Shown here: positions 1 to 11,523 of the stretch, one piece after another
Numbering within the stretch: position 1 is the first letter of the stretch
Layout of the letters: every line of letters begins with the position of its first letter
Source: Diogma glabrata
Taxonomy: Eukaryota; Arthropoda; Insecta; Diptera; Cylindrotomidae
DNA: 64,000 bases
Direction: 5' to 3'
Assembly: GCA_963693315.1 (NCBI GenBank)
Contig: OY856186.1
Coordinates: 95,258,132-95,322,131, forward strand
Made by a program: the position numbers and the translations under genes
The notes under the pieces: model-generated
What the model was told of the DNA's origin: nothing
Seen by the model: only the letters and a program-made list of their open reading frames with translations
Database searches by the model: none

Positions 1-533
1 AAATAGTGTATTTTATAGAGGGATTATACTTTACAATGAAATACAACCATCAATAAAATTATCAAAAATATGCTTATTTAAAACTACTATAAAATTTTTA
101 TTGTATAACGAGTATATTAACGATTACAATATAAGCCATGGCTTAATAACTCAAATTGTGTATTAAACTGTCAACTGCGAATTCTTGTTCCTCCTACTTG
201 CTTTTTATCTACTTTACCTTAAATAAAAATATAATAACTATACCGGTACCTAGATGTTCACTTTTGCCAAAAAAAAAAAAATTAATATATCAAACACTAA
301 TCGTTATTGCAAACATATTATTTTTAATTTTTTTAATTCATTACTACATAAAGCTAACTAACTCAAAAAAAATATAAAAACACTAATACAAAATTACCCA
401 TTATGATTAATTGTTATTAAAAAGAAAACCTAATATGTTTGTAATCAGATTAATGTTTTCCTACACAAAATTTTTGTAAATTTATTTTTGGAAAATAAAA
501 AAAAAAAAATATTCTTATTAAAGGAATGGCTTA
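1..533. other. AT-rich stretch without recognisable gene
   Basis: The sequence is AT-rich with homopolymer A runs. The short open frame at 156-377 has a low-complexity hydrophobic translation and no recognisable domain, so I see nothing supportable here before the foldback element begins. Confidence 0.6.
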
Positions 534-3107
534 ATAGACCAGGGCCAAACCGTTATAAATATCGAAATAAACGAAAAATTCTTAGCAGTATACGAATGGT
601 CGGAAAATGTAGCTAAGGGTCTAAGTAATTAAGGAAAAATCGACCGAACTGTGTAAAAGTCCCGGAAAGGGGTGGGAGGTCGTAGTATATACGTTTTTAG
701 GGGTTTGTATTAGTTTTTCGCGATTTGCGACTAAACTATGCATCCCATCGAAAAAAGTGATATATAAAAGTTGTAGATAATAAAAAAGTCAAAATCTTTT
801 TTACTAGACATTATTGACCATAACCACAAAATTATCGAGAAAAATGTAAAAAGCCGTTTTATTTGTTTTTAATTTATAACTATCGCAAAAGTTGTTATAT
901 TTTCATGAAAATCGGTGAAAATGTTCTTTTTTGTGTTTCAAACAGTCCAAAATTTTTTCAAAGCGAAATATTTAATTTTCGATGTTTTATGAAGAAAATT
1001 AAAAAAAAAGACCTAATTTTCAATCGAAAAATTTGGTTAGGAAATATTCGATTTTCAAACTTTACAAGTGCTCATTTTTTTTGTTGAAATCCCAACTTTA
1101 TTATAGAATTAAAATATAATATTATTTACGTACAAAAATTTCGTTAAAAAAGCGAAAAACCGAAAAAACTACTTTCAAATCATGAATTTCTTTTTCTTTG
1201 TTGTAAATAAACGTTTCCATTCATAAAAAGCGGTAACTCACATACGATACTATGTTATACAAGTAATTTACATATACTTAACTAATCTTGGCTTTCAAAG
1301 TCCCGAAATCATCGTTTAAACTGCAATTAAATAGGTAAAAACTCAAAAAACACAAAGGCTGTGTGTGACTAAGAAATTTTTTTATTATTTCTTGGGATTC
1401 GTAAGTATCTACAAATTATCATGTCAAAGTGTTTTGATGACAAAATACAAAAATTAAAAGTAAAATAATTTCATTGAAATCTTTTTTCCTTCCCGGGCTT
1501 CATCGCCAGAATCGAATTCTTCATCGCCAGAATCGATCAACCCTTCGATTTCTTCATGTTCATTTTCTACATCTTCAATTCCTTGGAGCTGTTCTGGATT
1601 TTCCAGTTCAGTATCTTTATTTTCATTATTTTTATTTATTAGACAGTGGATACCATCTTCGTCTTCGATGTCCTCGAGATTACAAAATTTTTCGTATAAG
1701 AACTTTTCGGCATTAGAACACAGATCAGGACCGTGACAATTTATGCACAAAATTGTTCACTTTAAGCCATGCTTGCGACACCCACATATGTTATTACTGC
1801 ATCCTTTTTCGCAGCTGTCGCAGATAAATTTCAATAAATTTTTGGGAATTAATTCTTGTTCTGTAAATATAGGTACGATACCATATGTTTCCATCCCCAA
1901 TCTGTAGCTGTAAATTGATGACTGTAATTGATGAAAATACACCCTGTAACAATGTAGCTTAACTGCTCCTTCAGTTAAAGGTAATTTTTCCAAATGAAAT
2001 GATGATTTTACAGAAGCCGCTTGGTAGAGTTCAAATCTTAAATCGTGTAGAGATGTATTTATAATTTTACTTTTGTAAATAGAAGCTCTTATTTGTAATC
2101 CATTTTCGGTAATCGTTTGTTTGTCTGCATTTATATTGCATAAAAATTTCTGCAAGATCAAGTAAATGTTTATTGGCCAATTATGATTTTGTTATTTTTA
2201 ATGATTAATGATCTTATAATTGTTTTTTTTTTCCTTTCCTAGCAAAACTTGAATCTATTGCTAAAATTTTGAAACGAATTTAAAGAAAAGATTTTCAAAT
2301 AAAGCAAACGATTAAATAAAATAATCACCACAGTTTAACGATGGTTTCGGGACTTTGAAAGCCAAGATTAGTTAAGTATATGTAAATTACTTGTATAACA
2401 TAGTATCGTATGTGAATTAACGCTTTTTATGAATGGAAACGTTTATTTACAACATAGAAAAAGAAATTCATGATTTGAAAGTAGTTTTTTCGGTTTTTCA
2501 CTTTTTTAACGAAATTTTTGTACGTAAATAATATTATATTTTAATTCTATATTAAAGTTGGAATTTCAACAAAAAAAATGAGCACTGGTAAAGTTCGAAA
2601 ATCGAAAATTTCCTAACCAAATTTTTCGATTGAAAATTAGGTCTTTTTTTTTAATTTTCTTCATAAAACATCGAAAATTAAATATTTCGCTTTGAAAAAA
2701 TTTTGGACTGTTTGAAACACAAAAAAGAACATTTTCACCGATTTTCATGAAAATATAACAACTTTTGCGATAGTTATAAATTAAAAACAAAAAAAACGGC
2801 TTTTTACATTTTTCTCGATAATTTTGTGGTTATGGTCAATAATGTCTAGTAAAAAAGATTTTGACTTTTTTATTATCTACAACTTTTATATATCACTTTT
2901 TTCGATGGGATGCATAGTTTAGTCGCAAATCGCGAAAAACTAATACAAACCCCTAAAAACGTATATACTACGACCCCCCACCCCTTTCCGGGACTTTTAC
3001 ACAGTTCGGTCGATTTTTCCTTAATTACTTAGACCCTTAGCTACATTTTCGGACCATTCGTATACTGCTAAGAATTTTTTTTCCTGTAACAGGATTGGCC
3101 CTGGTCT
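534..3107. mobile_element. Foldback element with ~0.78 kb inverted arms carrying a CXC-type gene
   Basis: The left arm (about 534-1323) and the right arm (about 2331-3107) are inverted copies that differ at only scattered positions and a few indels. They start and end with TAGACCAGGGCCAA and its complement. A ~1 kb unique centre holds the minus-strand cysteine-rich reading frame described separately. The flanks read ...CTTAA before and TAAGTA after the ends, compatible with a TAA or TTAA-type duplication, but this is not secure. Small open frames at 863-1087 and 2566-2790 are the same arm sequence read twice and are not treated as genes. The superfamily is not recognised. Confidence 0.8.
1454..2161 (-). 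pseudogene. Cysteine-rich CXC/TCR-like protein fragment with one internal stop
   Basis: This frame occupies the centre of the foldback element. Its translation has an LPLTEGAVKLH segment followed by a cysteine cluster (ICDSCEKGC, then CGCRKHGLK, stop, then CINCHGPDLCSN). It resembles a family of uncharacterised arthropod proteins with an LPPT..A..H..R..Q stretch followed by a tesmin/TSO1-like CXC cysteine motif. That family match is from memory, not from a search. The two open parts are in the same frame and are separated by a single TGA at 1765-1767, where the family would normally have a cysteine codon such as TGT. Downstream is an acidic tail rich in Glu and Asp. No start codon or promoter is evident, so only the C-terminal part of an ancestral protein seems present. 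It is probably cargo of, or part of, the surrounding element. CXC domains elsewhere bind DNA; no function is claimed here. Confidence 0.6.
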
Positions 3108-3114
3108 ATAAGTA

Positions 3115-5570
3115 TTCATCATGCACTGACGACGTAGGAAGACAAGTCGAACTGATCCTCGCAGATTATCAGGGTTTGACGGACATGATAGAGTGTACTA
3201 GAATCCCAGATAATACACATCATAACAATAATGAACTGGGTCTGTTTTGACATCGGACCATTTACTAATATCAGCAGTAGTGCAATTTAAAGACAACGAC
3301 ACCAATTAAAGCCAATTCTTGTCGCGTTTGGAATTATAAAGGCGCTGACTGGCAGGAACCGAGAAACTTTTATGATGAAACACCTTGGAAAACTTTTTTT
3401 TGTGTTGAGCAAGATCCTAGCACATCAGCATTAAGATTTTCTGAAATCATAAAAGACGGAATGTGACGGTTTCCGGTCCAAATCGACTAATCACTCCCAT
3501 AAACCTGAGCCTTGGTTCACGCGGGATGTTAATGAGGCGGTTTTGTTGATGAGGGATAAACGCAAAGCATTTAAGACGTATAATTCAAATAAAATACCTG
3601 AAACCCATAATGCCTATAAGAAAGCAAGAAATGTTAGTAAATACAAAATAGACTTGGACAAAACGCGTTTATCTAGAAGAAAGAAAAAAAATTCGCCGAG
3701 CACCCATCTAGCTCACGTAGTTTCATTCAGGCAGTTAAATCAGTCCAGAGCCATTTTACTCGATCCTCTATTCCAGCCATAGTCCTGTTACCTGTATGGA
3801 ATATCATTCAGAACTAAGGTTCGTGAGCGACTCGAAAGAGAAGGCAGATCTATTCGGTGGTATTTTCGCAAAAAACTCAAACATATTTGAACCTCACCAT
3901 TCTCATTTTCCCAGTTGAAAAGAAAATGGAACCAACCAGTTTTCGTTGCAATAGTGCATGGAAAATGTTTCTTTAGATCAATATCAACAAATCCGCTGGC
4001 CCCGACGGTATTCCACCCCTCATTCTTAAAAACTTTGCTAGTGAACTAGCTCCAATTCTAAAAAAAATTTCTATTTATCTTACAAAACCGGAATATTTCC
4101 CGATTTTTAGAAGCTAGGAAGCGTTCAACCCATTTCAAAGCAAAGGCAGCAAGATAGACCGTAACAACTATAGACCAAATGAATTCTGTCGGTTTCGGCT
4201 AAAATATTTGAAAAATTTCTAATAGACTATAATCTAATAGAATATTTGAAGATGTTACGAATTATTTATGATATGGCATTATGGTTTTCGGAGAAGTCAT
4301 GCAACAGGTGATCTGTTAGCCTACGTATACCATCTCTGGAACAAATCGCTGGCAAACCATAGTGAAACATTTAGTATTTCACTTGATATTTCGAAAGCAT
4401 TTGATAAAGCGTGTCATAAAAATCTCATAGCTAAATTAAAATCTTATGGCATAAACATCTTACTGTCTCATGGGTTCATAGTTTTCTTACAGGTCGCCAG
4501 ATTGGTTTAGATGGTATTACATCCAATATTTTCGCATCCAATGCTTTTGTTCCCCGAGATTCTGCACTTTCGCCAACCTTGCTTCGTCTATTCATTAATG
4601 ACTTACTTATTTCCACGGTGCACCCAATCCATAGTTTTGCTGTTGTCAGCACATTGCATGTAACACATGCATCTCCTAAGTTTTGATCTCATACTACAGC
4701 CACAACTGATAGAGAGCTGCTAATTGATTTTATCAACAAAGACCTGGATCGTTTAATGGAATGGGGTGGTCGTAATCTTGCTGCATTTAACCCAACCAAA
4801 ACTAAACTATGCCGTCTTTCACGAATAGACTGACATAAAAATCTCCCTATTAAGATAAACCATGAGGAATTGCATGAGGTTGAATCAGGTAGACTTCTTG
4901 GAGTGGATATTGACATAAACCTGAAATGTAATAAACATGTGTTCGACCTAGCTAAATCTGCAATGCAAAAATTAGGACTCTTAAGTCGATGTAAAAGTTT
5001 TTCAATCCTGATCCAATTTTGCTGAGCTATAAGTTCTTTATTCGGTCATGTATGAAATACTGCTGTCATGTTTTGGGAGGTGCTTATTAATAAACAATAA
5101 AATGTCTAGACCCTGTACAGAGAAAAGCTTTACGGTTGATTGGTAATACCGAAGTAACGGAGCAGCTTGATTCATTCCCGCACCGAAGAAATGGGACTGA
5201 ATTGTCAATCTACTATAAATATAACTTTGGCGAAGTCTTCTCTAAGGAAATTCAAAATATGATTCCATCGTGTGCGTACTACAATCGACAAACAAGAGCT
5301 TCCGAGTTATCCTATCCATTTATTGTCCATGTACCTCGTTGTAGAACTGTGTCCTTCCAGAACGATTATTTCAATAAAGTGGACAAATTGTAGAATTCAA
5401 TGCCGATCTCTGTATTGCCCGATGAATTGACCCCTCAGACATTTAAAGAAAATGTTTATCGTCATTTAAAACAAATAGTATAGTTATCCCCACATCCTTA
5501 TTCCTTCCATTTTCCTAATCTCCTTTATAGTTGATATGGTATCTTCGGATATTCAAAGAGTGTGAATAAT
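3115..5570 (+). pseudogene. Decayed non-LTR retrotransposon (Jockey/CR1-type pol)
   Basis: Fragments appear in order along the plus strand in shifting frames. There is an endonuclease-RT linker (NSCRVWNYKGADWQEPRNFY near 3318), a basic linker at 3543-3782, and reverse transcriptase around 4268-4510 with GFRRSHATGDLL and LDISKAFDKA. After that come the thumb-like LLGVDIDINLK region near 4890 and a C-terminal block at 5136-5393 (LDSFPHRRNGTELSIYYKY). Frameshifts and stops break every domain, so no product can be made. The 3' UTR contains TATCTTCGGATATTCA near 5550, a motif shared with other LINE ends in this window. The foldback element abuts its 5' side. Confidence 0.75.
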
Positions 5571-6360
5571 GAATATTTCATATTTAGTGTGCTAAAAATA
5601 TCTAACTATCAATTTTAAAAATACATAGCTAAAACGAATTCACCAATAGTTTAGTTATCGCTTCTCGGCTGAAAGACTATAATAGTAGTGATTAAGTTGG
5701 TATATCTTTTAAGTCTTTTTCATTGGAACATTTTTATTTTATTGTTCTTATATTTTGAGTTTAATTTAGCTATGATAATATTTTTTTTGTACAAGTTGTA
5801 TATAAAGTTCAATTCGATCCTTCATTCCGCGGGAGCGGATTGCGTCTTTTACTCCCTAGTGAATAAAAAATAACAAGCCATGACAACAATGATAGCTTTC
5901 ATGGAAACCGAAATTTTTTACGATAAATTCAAACAAATTTGTATAAAAACCGCCTACTATGATGAACATTAAAAATTATGATATTTGTTCTCTTTAAATT
6001 ATTAGATTTAGTTTTTAATATCATATATATGGAAAGGCTGAAATCTCAAGGCTCTTAGATCTCAAGACTACAGTCTGAGTTAAGGATTTTGATATAGTTT
6101 TCGGCAAAAACCTTTTATGAGGACATTGTTTTTAGTTTTGGCCAGCGATGTATATCAAACATAAAACTTTTTGTTAAAGTACATGTATTTTTTTATCTCT
6201 GTTTAGAAATTTATTACAAAACTAACACGAAAAATCAATACGTTGCCGGAAAATTATTACAGATCGTTAATTAACATAATTTAGTGAAAAGATGATACAA
6301 CCAGCAAACTACTCAAAAACCTCTCCATTTATCGTTTCGAGAAAATATTACAAAATCTCA
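5571..6360. other. Intergenic AT-rich stretch
   Basis: This stretch lies between the LINE 3' end and a palindromic element. There is no conserved coding frame; the 61-codon frame at 5688-5873 translates to low-complexity hydrophobic sequence. I see no repeat with a second copy in the window. Confidence 0.5.
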
Positions 6361-6400
6361 ATAGTTAATAGTTTTTATTTACTATATTTTTTTTTTTTTT

Positions 6401-6970
6401 AATAAAATGTGTTGTGTAGTAGGAATTACAACATGTGTCACAACAACACATAAAAACCTTTTAAGACCAAGGTCCCACAACAACATACGTTCAAAGGTGT
6501 TGATGGACTTAAATCTTTCTTTATTTTGTTTTTTTATATTTTTTGTTAAAGAATGGATAACTAAACAAAAAATCCTATCACTGACAAAATATGACATAGG
6601 CCAATATTTTATGATAGAACAGAGCAAATAAAAGTAAATTAAAAAGTAAATAGCAAATTTTTACAAAAATTTGCTGAAACAAAACAAAATTTTGTTGCCA
6701 ATAATCCAGCCGGTTGCATATTCCTCGATCCTGTGACGCACTGTCTTTTTTGAAGATTAAAGCCCACACATAGTTATATGAAGACTCGTTTCTTCAAGTA
6801 AGCAATAGCGTCTCATCATCAATGATTATTTCATAGCTAAGATTGAGGGTTCTATCGTTGACTGAATACAGTTCATCCGCCACCACCCCTAAGATGTCAC
6901 CTTGGCTAGTTATATCTCACTGCTATTGCCAGTGGTATGTGATATCTCACGTTAGCTCGTATGTCAATAG
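6401..6970 (+). repeat. Dispersed repeat A, copy 1
   Basis: This diverged repeat has a second copy at 32508-32944 in the same orientation. Shared landmarks in order are AATAAAATGTGT, GTGTTGATGGAC, AAGCAATAG, and CTGCTATTGCCAGTGGTATG near the 3' end. The copies are perhaps 70-75% similar by eye. No coding frame is conserved, so the open frames at 6382-6769 are not annotated. The type of element is unknown. Confidence 0.65.
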
Positions 6971-7129
6971 CACGTATTTCGAAAGCTATGCTTTCATCGA
7001 CAGTAGTATATAACGACAGTAGTATATAAGTTTTTGATATATATAAGTATATATATCAAAAACAGTATATATCAGTTTTTGATATATACTACTGTCGATA
7101 AAAGTATATAGCTTCGAAATACGTATATA

Positions 7130-7898
7130 CAGGGTGAGTCAGGAGGAACGGACCAAATTTCAGGAGTATATTATACACGCGAAAACAATGTAAAAAAACT
7201 CAAATGTTCTTATCCGATTTTCATTTGTTTTCAAGTTATAGCGCAATATCAAATTTTTTTCTTCGTTCCACTTTTATCAAAATTTTCAAGTAGTTAGAGT
7301 ATGTCATGCCAAGACTCTAAACTACTTGACATCTTTGTTGTCTTGACAATGTGTCTGTGTATTGTGATAGTAATTAAACGTTTATTTTCAAGTTTGAGTG
7401 ATTAAAGTAAAAAAATATTTCCAGTAAAAACATTTCCAACAAAACGAAACATTTCCAAGACGTTGGATTGGTCGCGGTGGTCCTATTAATTGGTCCCCAA
7501 GATCTCCAGATCTCACAGTACTAGATTATTGTTTATGGGGCTGGTTTAAAAAAGAAGTGTACAAAGTAAGAGTGGACACTCGGGATGCACTAATTCGACG
7601 TATTAGGAATACTGCAGCCAATTTTAAAGAAGAAAGACATGAAACAATTAGAAGGGCAACGGGTCATCTTCGTAGACGAAGCAGAAAATGTTTAAAAGTC
7701 AATGGCGGTATTTTTGAACATTTATTAAAAGAACGCTATGGTTGGGAAACCATTAATATTGGAATTTTTCTTTATTTTATATTACGCTATAACTTGAAAA
7801 CAAATGATTATCGAATAAGAACATATGGATTTTTTTACATTGTTTTCGCGTGTCTAATGCACTCCTGAAATTTGGTCCGTTCCTCTCGACTCACCCTG
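7130..7898 (+). mobile_element. Internally deleted mariner-like DNA transposon
   Basis: Terminal inverted repeats of about 120 bp begin CAGGGTGAGTC (7130-7250 and 7778-7898; roughly 88% alike by eye). The element is flanked on both sides by TATA (7126-7129, 7899-7902), fitting the TA target of Tc1/mariner elements. Only the end of a transposase remains between the repeats, so the copy is non-autonomous. It sits inside the right arm of the palindromic element and is therefore younger than it. Confidence 0.85.
7462..7868 (+). pseudogene. C-terminal fragment of a mariner-family transposase
   Basis: The translation reads WIGRGGPINWSPRSPDLTVL, then DYCLWGWFKKEVY, then an arginine-rich tail ending GGIFEHLLKERYGWETI. 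The SPDL...LDY motif is the region of the third catalytic aspartate in insect Tc3/mariner-type transposases. The first two acidic residues and the N-terminal helix-turn-helix are absent: the sequence upstream passes directly into terminal repeat and AT-rich filler. An intact transposase of this type would be ~340-400 residues, whereas about 130 are left. It cannot be catalytic, although the TIRs could still be recognised by a related transposase. Confidence 0.75.
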
Positions 7899-8023
7899 TA
7901 TAGTAAATAAAAACTATTAGTTAACAAGAAATTGGCGTTTTTATTTTAATTTATTAGTGAAATTTATTATAATACTTGTTAAGTTTGAACAAACAAAATT
8001 ATTAAAATTTGTTTAAGTATTAA

Positions 8024-8113
8024 GGGCAGTGAGAGTGTTTTACCGATTGAGGATATATGTTTGATATGTCGAGATCTCTAATATATCCGAAATCGGTAAA
8101 ACTCTTAATGCCC
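8024..8113. repeat. Imperfect palindrome (hairpin)
   Basis: GGGCAGTGAGAGTGTTTTAC on the left mirrors GTAAAACTCTTAATGCCC on the right, with GATATAT/ATATATC further in. The stem is about 35 bp around a ~20 nt loop. It lies just outside the MITE at 8130-8566. No copies were found elsewhere in the window. Confidence 0.6.
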
Positions 8114-8129
8114 AAAATGCTTATTACAT

Positions 8130-8566
8130 TTTTTGCACGATCAATAAAAATTCAATTAAAATTAATTGTAATAAAATTCATTTTAAGTTTTAACGTTTTA
8201 AAGAAAATTTCTTAAAATTTCATTTCAAAATAGTAAGCTCTGCTTTTCATCATAACTATATTGGTTTTTTTTGTATAGCAAAACTTATTTTCTTCGAATA
8301 TTTTTTCAAAATAAATTGCTTTTAATTATTGTAATAACAATATTTTAAAAAGAATACTATTTAAAGTTGAAACCAGTCAAATTTACGTACATGATTATCT
8401 AAAAAAAACGCTTTTATCCACACCCTTAGGTTTCCCTTACCGGTAAGTAGTTACTTACCGCCTGCATGATCGGTAAGTAATTACTTACCGATCTGTGATT
8501 TGTAAACGAAACTTACTGTTCTTTTACGAATCAGTAAACATCCAAAATCGCCTGATCGTGCAAAAA
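8130..8566. mobile_element. MITE-like element with 14 bp TIRs and internal paired palindromes
   Basis: The ends TTTTTGCACGATCA and TGATCGTGCAAAAA are perfect 14 bp inverted repeats 437 bp apart. Inside are two 20 bp palindromes of form CGGTAAGTARTTACTTACCG at 8441-8460 and 8471-8490, spaced exactly 30 bp apart. No coding frame. The target duplication is unclear because the flanks are AT-rich. Confidence 0.5.
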
Positions 8567-9215
8567 TTCATATTTCTTTTAAAATTCCAAAAATATTATA
8601 AAAATAAAAAAAATCAAACTTTTTTCAAAATTCTAAAAATATTCCACAAAATATTTTACAAAATCAAAGATTAAAACTTTTTTCAAAATTCTAAAACTAT
8701 TGCAAAAATTATAACAAAATCAAATATTGAAACTTTTTTCAAACTTCCAAAATTATTCCGAAAATTAGAATAAAATCAAATATTTAAACTTTTTCTAAAT
8801 TCCAATAATATTCCAAAAATTCTTAAAAATTCAAACTTTTTCCAAAATTCTAAAAATATTGCAAAAATTATAACAATATCAAAAATTGAAACTTTTTTCA
8901 AAATTCCAAAAATTATAATAAAATCAAAAATTTAAAATTTTTCAAAATTCTAAAAATAGTTCAAAAATTCTTACAAAATCAAAAATTGAAACTTTTTTCA
9001 ATATACTAAAAATATATATAAAATTTAAAAATTCCATTTTTTTCCAAAATCCTAAAAATATTGCAAAAATTATAACAAAATCAAATATTAAAACATTTTC
9101 CAAAATTCTAAAAATATTGCAAAAATTATTACAAAATCAAAAATACAAACTTTTTTCAAAATTCTAAAAATTTTTCAAAAACTATAACTAATTCAAAACT
9201 TTCCATGTCCAATTT
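8567..9215. repeat. Degenerate AT-rich tandem repeat, period ~55-65 bp
   Basis: Units of the form TTTTTTCAAAATTCTAAAAA followed by TATTGCAAAAATTATAAC and AAAATCAAAAATT recur roughly eleven times with drifting length. Units differ at many positions, so this is an old satellite-like array. Confidence 0.7.
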
Positions 9216-10095
9216 CATGTTCAATTACATTTACGTCATAAGAACAGCTAGATTTTTTTTTCCAAAAAATTGGCTAAAAAAATAAATGAAATAATTTTTT
9301 GACACACTTGACATTATTTTTTGACAAACTCATATTCTCTATAATAATAATAAAATTTCATGTCATACAATTAATTAATTTTATTTTTTTCCAAAAAATT
9401 GGGTAAACAAATATATAAAAATCTTTCTTTTGACACACTTGACAACATTTTTTTGACAAACTTCTAATGCAATAATCTAGTTTTGATCTCATATACCAAT
9501 CCCTACCATCAAGAATCTCCAAATTCAATGTTCCTACTCGTAATTACTTAAAATGAACGTTTTTAAGCCAAAAATATGAAAATTTGCTATTTTTGACACA
9601 CTTAATGATTTTTTTGACACACTTTTGGTACAGTTATCGAACACAGCGTCCTTTCGAACCTGTCCCTTGAGTATACCTTTTTTTAGAAAAGAAAAATTTT
9701 TTGAAATCCCTCCAGCGGTTTTCTAGATTCCGTAGGTAATGACGGACGGCCGGCCGGCAGACAGACATACATTTTTTTTGCTTTTTTACAATCAGTAGGT
9801 CCTAAAACGTCGAGAAATACCAAAAAAGTAGGGGTAACAATTTCACTTTTGGCTCATGAATGTAATACTTAGGTCTTTCAGACCGAAGTAATTATATTGT
9901 GGCTGTGTAAAAAATAGTATATTCCTCGAAAGAGAGCATGTCATCAACTCAGTGATATGTAGTCCTCGGGCTTCTCCCTCGGGCTTCAAACACACCTCGG
10001 GAGAAAAACATGCACTTCTCTGCTTTGGTGTATAATCTTATTATTCTAGATTTTTTTTAAATTCATATTTCCTAAATACGAAAGAAAATGTTTAT
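9216..10095. repeat. Dispersed-repeat debris with TTTGACACACTTGAC units
   Basis: Two ~135 bp units share CCAAAAAATTGG and TTTGACACACTTGAC (near 9260-9330 and 9390-9460), and a third partial unit lies near 9590-9630. A GC-rich patch GACGGACGGCCGGCCGG sits near 9740, followed by AATACCAAAAAAGTAGGGG. This looks like the tail of an unidentified transposon. No coding frame was seen. Confidence 0.45.
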
Positions 10096-11123
10096 GTATA
10101 TATGTTAATTATGAGCAATTTCACGCAAGTTCAGCAAATTTTTGGGAAATTTTGACTTGACCCCTTTTAATTTTGGTTATTTTTTGTTTATAGATAGTCT
10201 TTGATAAATAAAAAATACAAGTTCTCTTAGAATTTTTTTTTTCGACCAGGGGTCTTCACAGGGTGCCCCTCAATTTTTTGTTATTTTGTGATGTGACTGC
10301 ATTTTGACGAGCGATTGTAGAAAAACTACTTAATCGATTTTCATAAATGATATGTCGTTGAATAGGTATTAGAACAAAGTTTTTAAAAATGTACACTGTT
10401 AATTTTTTGAAATAATTTTTAACGGTGTAACATAAGAAAAAAACGGTGTAATTGAAAAAAAGATGGCATAGCCTCTTTTTTTTTTTTTTTTTTTTAACTA
10501 AATTGAAGCTTATTTTATATCTAACCACTTGTGAAAGTTGAGGACACGCGTTATTTTTTGTTTTAAAGATAAAATTCATTGTGCATATGACTGTCGGGAA
10601 TCAGTTTTTTTTGTTCTGAAGGAAAATTATAAAAATGGCGTTATAAACTAAGAGATATTTTTTTTATGTTAAATATCAAATATTTTATTATTGGATGAAC
10701 TTTTTAAAATATTATAAAAATTATATATGTAGTACAATAAATAAAATAAATACAATTGTTAAAAATGATTTACTTATTTTACAAACAGAAGTTTCTTTTG
10801 AATAGGAAAGCACTTCTGCAATTATTTTCTTTGTATTAGATGGCATAGAAAATGAAATGTTTATTTATCACTTTTAGTAATCACTTGTCACTCTTATAAA
10901 AAATAATTTGACAGTCTTGACTGCAAACAAAAAAGCCGTATAAACAACTAAATCTATTTAGGAACTTTTGACTGGAGAAGTATTATGTTCGTATTATGTT
11001 ATTATGGAATCATAAAGTAAAAGATTGTTTTTCAACATTAAATTACAAATATTTTATTATTGAATAAACTTTTTAAAATATCATACAAATTATATATGTG
11101 AAAATAAATATAGTTATTAAAAA

Positions 11124-11523
11124 TTATTTACTTATTTTACATTCAAAAGTTTCTTTTGAGTTGGAAAACATTTTTGCATTTATTGTCTTAGTATCTACTG
11201 GTACAAAAGAATGAAATTTTTGAGTTCCACTTATAGTAATCGCATTTTTATATCGATTTTGTAATTTTTCTTTTGTTAATTGATATTCATTTTTATCGGC
11301 GTATCCAAAGTTCATGGTAGATTCCCATTTTAAAGCCCATTCGAAAAGTTTTTTTGGTGTATCAATAATATTATCTTCGCTCGCCATACTATAACGGTGT
11401 GCAGCACGCTTCAGTGTACCACCAATTCCATCACAAGGTCCCTTTCCATGGCTGGTAGCATGAAAATGCCATTCAGCGTCAACCTTAAAGTCTTCTTTAT
11501 GGTGGCATAAGTTAATTAGTAAA
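11124..11523 (-). pseudogene. SHGKGPCDGIGG-family gene fragment, left arm copy
   Basis: Read on the minus strand from the palindrome centre, the frame gives NLCHHKEDFKVDAEWHF, then ATSHGKGPCDGIGGTLKRAA, then a ~90-residue tail with LFEWALKWESTMNFGY and a terminal SKETFECKISK. It resembles the C-terminal half of uncharacterised arthropod proteins that contain an ATSHGKGPCDG-type motif; this is recalled, not searched. The N-terminal part is missing because the frame runs into the opposite arm. The first in-frame ATG (11387, MASEDN) lies downstream of the conserved motif, so it is not the ancestral start. No function is known to me for this family. Confidence 0.6.

Larger units (their letters stand above)
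6361..7945. mobile_element. Palindromic element copy 1, split by two later insertions
   Basis: The outer pieces GTTTTTATTTACTATA (6371-6386) and its complement (7899-7914) are inverted repeats. The core 6972-7125 is itself palindromic: ACGTATTTCGAAAGCTATG on the left mirrors a related sequence ending in CGAAATACGTA on the right, with CGACAGTAGTAT on both sides. The left arm is interrupted by the dispersed repeat 6401-6970 and the right arm by the mariner derivative 7130-7898. The uninterrupted relative at 46998-47210 supports this reconstruction. Confidence 0.6.

Noticed and set aside
863..1087. A small conserved protein present twice (also 2566-2790, minus)
   Set aside because: The two frames are the same stretch in the two arms of the foldback element; duplication explains the similarity.
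6382..6769. Overlapping small frames in both strands
   Set aside because: They lie within dispersed repeat A and are not conserved in its second copy at 32508-32944.
8561..9215. CRISPR-like array, because of regular repeats
   Set aside because: Units are degenerate, AT-rich and contiguous without distinct spacers; this is a satellite-like repeat in a eukaryotic genome.
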